Source: an uncultured Solobacterium sp. (lineage in GTDB: Bacteria; Bacillota_I; Bacilli_A; Erysipelotrichales; Erysipelotrichaceae). From it: a DNA stretch of 16,664 nucleotides. A model generated the notes under the pieces. It was not told the origin of the DNA. It did no database searches and was given only the letters and a program-made list of their open reading frames with translations. This document shows, piece after piece, positions 14,757 to 16,664 of the stretch; position 1 is the stretch's first letter; each line of letters opens with the position of its first letter. The stretch lies in the NCBI GenBank assembly GCA_938041275.1, contig CALISH010000056.1, positions 1 through 16,664 on the forward strand, given 5' to 3'. The translations under genes were made by a program, and so were the position numbers.

Positions 14757-15299
14757 CTAAAATTCCGGTGGTGTGCTAATCCAAAGCACTTCTGCTGATT
14801 GTTTACTACGATTTTCTAAATAGTGCACTACGTCCCCACGGATATAGAATGTATCCCCTCGTCTTACGACAGCGCCTTTTTTGTATCCCTCTCTTACGAG
14901 ATAAATACGTCCACTTAATACATATCCAAATTCTTCCCCTTGATGTGGTTCAATTTGTTTTGAACGCGCACCAGGTTGAAGCTGTAGGATGATTGGTTCC
15001 ATATCATTCTTCTGTGCATTAGGAACAATCCAATGTGTTGTCACACCATCCTGTTCATCAACAAACACATCCTCTGGTGTAAAGACAATCTTCTCTTCAT
15101 GTTCTTCCGCAAAGAAGCGTGACATATCAACCCCAAGAGCTTCCGCAATATCTGCTAGTGTCTGAATGGATGGAGATGTTAAATTTCGCTCCAACTGTGA
15201 CAAGAAGCCCTTCGTTAGTTCTGTTCTTGAGGCCAATTCTTCTAGCGTTAGGTCATTCTTGATTCGTAGCTGCTTGATACGATGTCCAATATCTATCAT
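14757..15299 (-). CDS. XRE-cupin transcriptional regulator of the pot operon
   Basis: A 180-residue cytoplasmic DNA-binding protein with two domains. An XRE-type helix-turn-helix spans about 5-65 (IGHRIKQLR, LTLEELASRTELTKGFLSQLE, SPSIQTLADIAEALGV). A C-terminal cupin of about 103-177 has HQGEEFGYVLSGRIYL and a second RGDTFYIRGDVVHYLEN block; the conserved His/Glu pattern can bind a small ligand or metal. This architecture and its place before potABCD match PuuR-like polyamine-responsive regulators, so polyamine-dependent repression of the operon is inferred. I chose ATG 15299 because the protein then starts MIDIGHRIKQLR as in the family and AGGAGG lies just before it. The TTG at 15332 would put the operator inside the coding region. 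Confidence 0.9.
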   Translation of the reverse strand: MIDIGHRIKQLRIKNDLTLEELASRTELTKGFLSQLERNLTSPSIQTLADIAEALGVDMSRFFAEEHEEKIVFTPEDVFVDEQDGVTTHWIVPNAQKNDMEPIILQLQPGARSKQIEPHQGEEFGYVLSGRIYLVREGYKKGAVVRRGDTFYIRGDVVHYLENRSKQSAEVLWISTPPEF

Positions 15300-15310
15300 A
15301 AACCTCCTCA

Positions 15311-15333
15311 ATTGTTTAGTTTTACTAAACAAT
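15311..15333. promoter_or_regulatory. operator O1 of the pot operon regulator
   Basis: A perfect 10-bp inverted repeat, ATTGTTTAGT (15311-15320) with ACTAAACAAT (15324-15333) around TTT. It sits between the promoter and the Shine-Dalgarno AGGAGG, about 20-40 bases into the leader, where a bound repressor would block transcription. Its core is GTTTA-N7-TAAAC. Confidence 0.75.
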
Positions 15334-15359
15334 TTATTAACAGTAACAAAACAATAATA

Positions 15360-15387
15360 ATTATATGAAATTCAAAGCGAAAAGCAA
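15360..15387 (-). promoter_or_regulatory. promoter of the regulator-potABCD operon
   Basis: On the minus strand TTGCTT (15382-15387), 16 bases and a perfect TATAAT (15360-15365), giving a start near 15353. It lies between the two operator copies. Confidence 0.62.
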
Positions 15388-15405
15388 TACTTTTTTAAAC
15401 TTTTT

Positions 15406-15422
15406 GTTTAGAGATTATAAAC
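15406..15422. promoter_or_regulatory. operator O2 of the pot operon regulator
   Basis: GTTTA-GAGATTA-TAAAC repeats the O1 core with the same seven-base spacing but weaker outer arms. It lies 18 bases upstream of the -35 box and 92 bases centre to centre from O1, so two bound regulator dimers could loop or block the promoter together. The copy is shorter than O1 and could be chance in AT-rich DNA. Confidence 0.5.
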
Positions 15423-15430
15423 TTTAAGAA

Positions 15431-15455
15431 AAATAAAAAAGTCTTTCGACTTTTT
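15431..15455 (-). terminator. intrinsic terminator of the DUF554 gene
   Basis: On the minus strand AAAAAGTC (15448-15455) pairs with GACTTTTT (15436-15443) around GAAA, followed by T-rich sequence to 15431. The stop codon of the gene overlaps the 5' arm. It separates this gene from the regulator-pot operon. Confidence 0.82.
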
Positions 15456-16170
15456 AAAAGACCATACCCCATAGTACCGCAATGATAACTGCTGGCAAAA
15501 TATTGGCAACCCGTATCTTCCGATCAAATACCATATTGACTCCAACACAGAAAATCAAGATTGATCCAACACAGGATAAATTATCTAATGCAACTTCTGG
15601 AACTACAGAATTTAACATCATCGCAAGTATGGTAATACTACCCTGAAAAATTGCGACTGGTATTGCTGAAAACATACAACCCTTACCAAGAGAGGCGCTC
15701 ATCACACTGACTAAGATAAAGTCAATAACACCTTTGGCTGCTAATACTGTAATGTCTCCATCAACTCCATCTTTAATTGCCCCAATGACTGCCATAGCCC
15801 CAATACATACGACACAGCTTGTATTAACAAAGGCAACTACAAACTTGGTATCATTTCCATTATTACTTTTCTTTTTTACATAGTCTGCAAACTGATTGAT
15901 TTTTCCATCTAAGTCAAAACACTCACCGACAATCGCGCCGATTGCCAAACAACAGATTACCATCATAATATTGCGTGGTGACAATTTACCATTTTCGATA
16001 CACAACATCTGTTCCATCGCACCTGCAATACCAATAAAAATAACCGCAACACCCGTAACTAGAAACAAGGTTTCCTGCATCTTTTCTTTCATTTTAGAAC
16101 TAAAAGAGCAGCCAAATGTACCAGCTAACACAATTAAAGCAATATTAATGATTGTTCCGAGTCCTCGCAT
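15454..16170 (-). CDS. DUF554 family membrane protein
   Basis: A 238-residue polytopic membrane protein of the DUF554 family (Bacillus subtilis YdfK belongs to it), whose function is not established. It begins MRGLGTIINIALIVLAGTFG and has about seven hydrophobic segments. Family features include GTxxNxxxIxxGxxxG near the start, FIGI(A)GAM at about 46-54, AIGAIVGE near 76, and the central FVNTSCVVCIGAMAVIGAIKDGV with DFILVSVMSASLGKG after it. I chose ATG 16170 because GAGG lies six bases upstream and the N-terminus then matches the family; a longer frame to 16242 adds a basic stretch without a ribosome site. It has its own promoter and terminator, so it is transcribed apart from the pot operon although in the same direction. 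The transported substrate, if any, is unknown. Confidence 0.87.
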   Translation of the reverse strand: MRGLGTIINIALIVLAGTFGCSFSSKMKEKMQETLFLVTGVAVIFIGIAGAMEQMLCIENGKLSPRNIMMVICCLAIGAIVGECFDLDGKINQFADYVKKKSNNGNDTKFVVAFVNTSCVVCIGAMAVIGAIKDGVDGDITVLAAKGVIDFILVSVMSASLGKGCMFSAIPVAIFQGSITILAMMLNSVVPEVALDNLSCVGSILIFCVGVNMVFDRKIRVANILPAVIIAVLWGMVF

Positions 16171-16207
16171 ATTTATCCTCTTCGGCTTAAAAAAACTTAC
16201 CAGTACT

Positions 16208-16236
16208 ATTTTAGGCTTATAAACATACACTGTAAA
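16208..16236 (-). promoter_or_regulatory. promoter of the DUF554 gene
   Basis: On the minus strand TTTACA (16231-16236), 17 bases, TAAAAT (16208-16213), about 38 bases before the ATG. Confidence 0.6.
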
Positions 16237-16262
16237 TATCAAAACAACAAAACCACAATTAT

Positions 16263-16664
16263 CTAATCATTATCTTCTAGCATCTTCTTACAATATGCTT
16301 TCATTCCATCTTTCAAAATGTAATGGCCAAGACCAGTTTCATCCACATCTTCCATCGGTTCCATCTCATATCCACCAGTAACTGTCTTTACACCTGCTGG
16401 TGTCACTGCCTCCGCATAGGCAACCGATACATGATATCCCTCTTCTTCCTGTTCTACTAACCAAGAAGCGATTGCTTTTCCAATCTCTTTCATACAACCA
16501 CTACCTTGGTACTCTTCTTTAATATTGGCAGTGTAAATATATAAAATATTATCACCCTTTTTCATCCCAATATTCTTTAAAACCGTAAAATCTCCAGTCT
16601 TGTAATATTTTTGAAAATTATCTTTATCCACAAAAATTAATGTTTGATAACCAATTAGCTTATC
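16263..16664 (-). CDS. GNAT-like acetyltransferase, C-terminal part
   Basis: The frame is open from the right edge to the TAG at 16263-16265, so 133 residues of a longer protein are visible and the start is outside the window. The visible part begins DKLIGYQTLIFVDKDN, a likely central beta strand. It continues to YIYTANIKEEYQGSGCMKEI, which resembles GNAT motif A: a strand, then Q/RxxGxG/A at the start of the helix that holds the acetyl-CoA pyrophosphate. Here that is YQGSGC. The rest, with VSVAYAEAVTPAGVKTVTGGY and GHYILKDGM, fits the last strands of the fold. The substrate cannot be told. A GTG at 16631 could begin a shorter protein but would cut off the strand before it and has no ribosome site. 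I see no clear terminator after it. Confidence 0.68.
   Translation of the reverse strand, partial: DKLIGYQTLIFVDKDNFQKYYKTGDFTVLKNIGMKKGDNILYIYTANIKEEYQGSGCMKEIGKAIASWLVEQEEEGYHVSVAYAEAVTPAGVKTVTGGYEMEPMEDVDETGLGHYILKDGMKAYCKKMLEDND

Noticed and set aside
15300..15332. TTG start for the XRE-cupin regulator
   Set aside because: These codons contain the operator palindrome and the Shine-Dalgarno sequence; family proteins start at the MIDIG position.
16263..16631. Complete 122-residue protein with a GTG start
   Set aside because: The frame stays open to the window edge and includes a likely GNAT strand before the GTG, so the gene is treated as partial.
1..16664. Mobile element, CRISPR array or defence system
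   Set aside because: No transposase, integrase, repeat-spacer array or known defence gene is present, and gene order looks like conserved chromosome.

Overview
The window is an AT-rich chromosomal segment of a low-GC Gram-positive bacterium (Bacillota). A type III glutamine synthetase, a sepF-ylmH-divIVA-ileS division cluster, an isoleucine T-box and a regulator-potABCD polyamine operon together suggest a relative of the Erysipelotrichaceae. That placement is inferred from gene content and not tested. I see no phage, insertion sequence, CRISPR or plasmid genes. Apart from two edge fragments and two poorly characterised membrane genes, this is housekeeping and transport DNA, and most of the novelty lies in regulatory RNA, operators and unusual protein features.

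Layout, left to right. 1-136 holds the end of a NifU-like Fe-S scaffold gene with its terminator. 308-2401 (+) is type III glutamine synthetase, preceded by a 13-bp inverted repeat. 2453-3595 (-) is an AI-2E-family permease that shares a bidirectional terminator with it. 3658-4952 (+) is metK, behind a strong promoter and a leader that folds like a divergent SAM-I-clan riboswitch without P4, followed by an apparent translation-control switch. 5039-9623 (-) is sepF-ylmH-divIVA, then an Ile-specific T-box leader and ileS. 9784-10134 (+) is a small membrane protein whose promoter appears to start RNA at its ATG (leaderless). 10202-10363 (-) carries tRNA-Leu(TAA) and tRNA-Cys(GCA) in tandem.

10484-15299 (-) is a polyamine uptake operon: an XRE-cupin regulator followed by potA, potB, potC and potD. 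The regulator promoter is flanked by two copies of GTTTA-N7-TAAAC, which look like autoregulatory operators. PotA is about 140 residues longer than usual because a duplicated beta-rich insert lies inside its TOBE domain. 15454-16170 (-) is a DUF554 membrane protein. The right edge (16263-16664, -) is the C-terminal part of a GNAT-like acetyltransferase whose start lies outside the window.

The themes are nitrogen assimilation (glutamine synthetase), SAM synthesis under a SAM-sensing leader, isoleucyl-tRNA charging under a tRNA-sensing leader, septum assembly (SepF, DivIVA), and polyamine import under a polyamine-type repressor. The best candidates for new biology are the P4-less SAM riboswitch with its anti-Shine-Dalgarno switch, the PotA insert, the paired operators, the leaderless membrane gene and the altered HIGH motif of IleRS.
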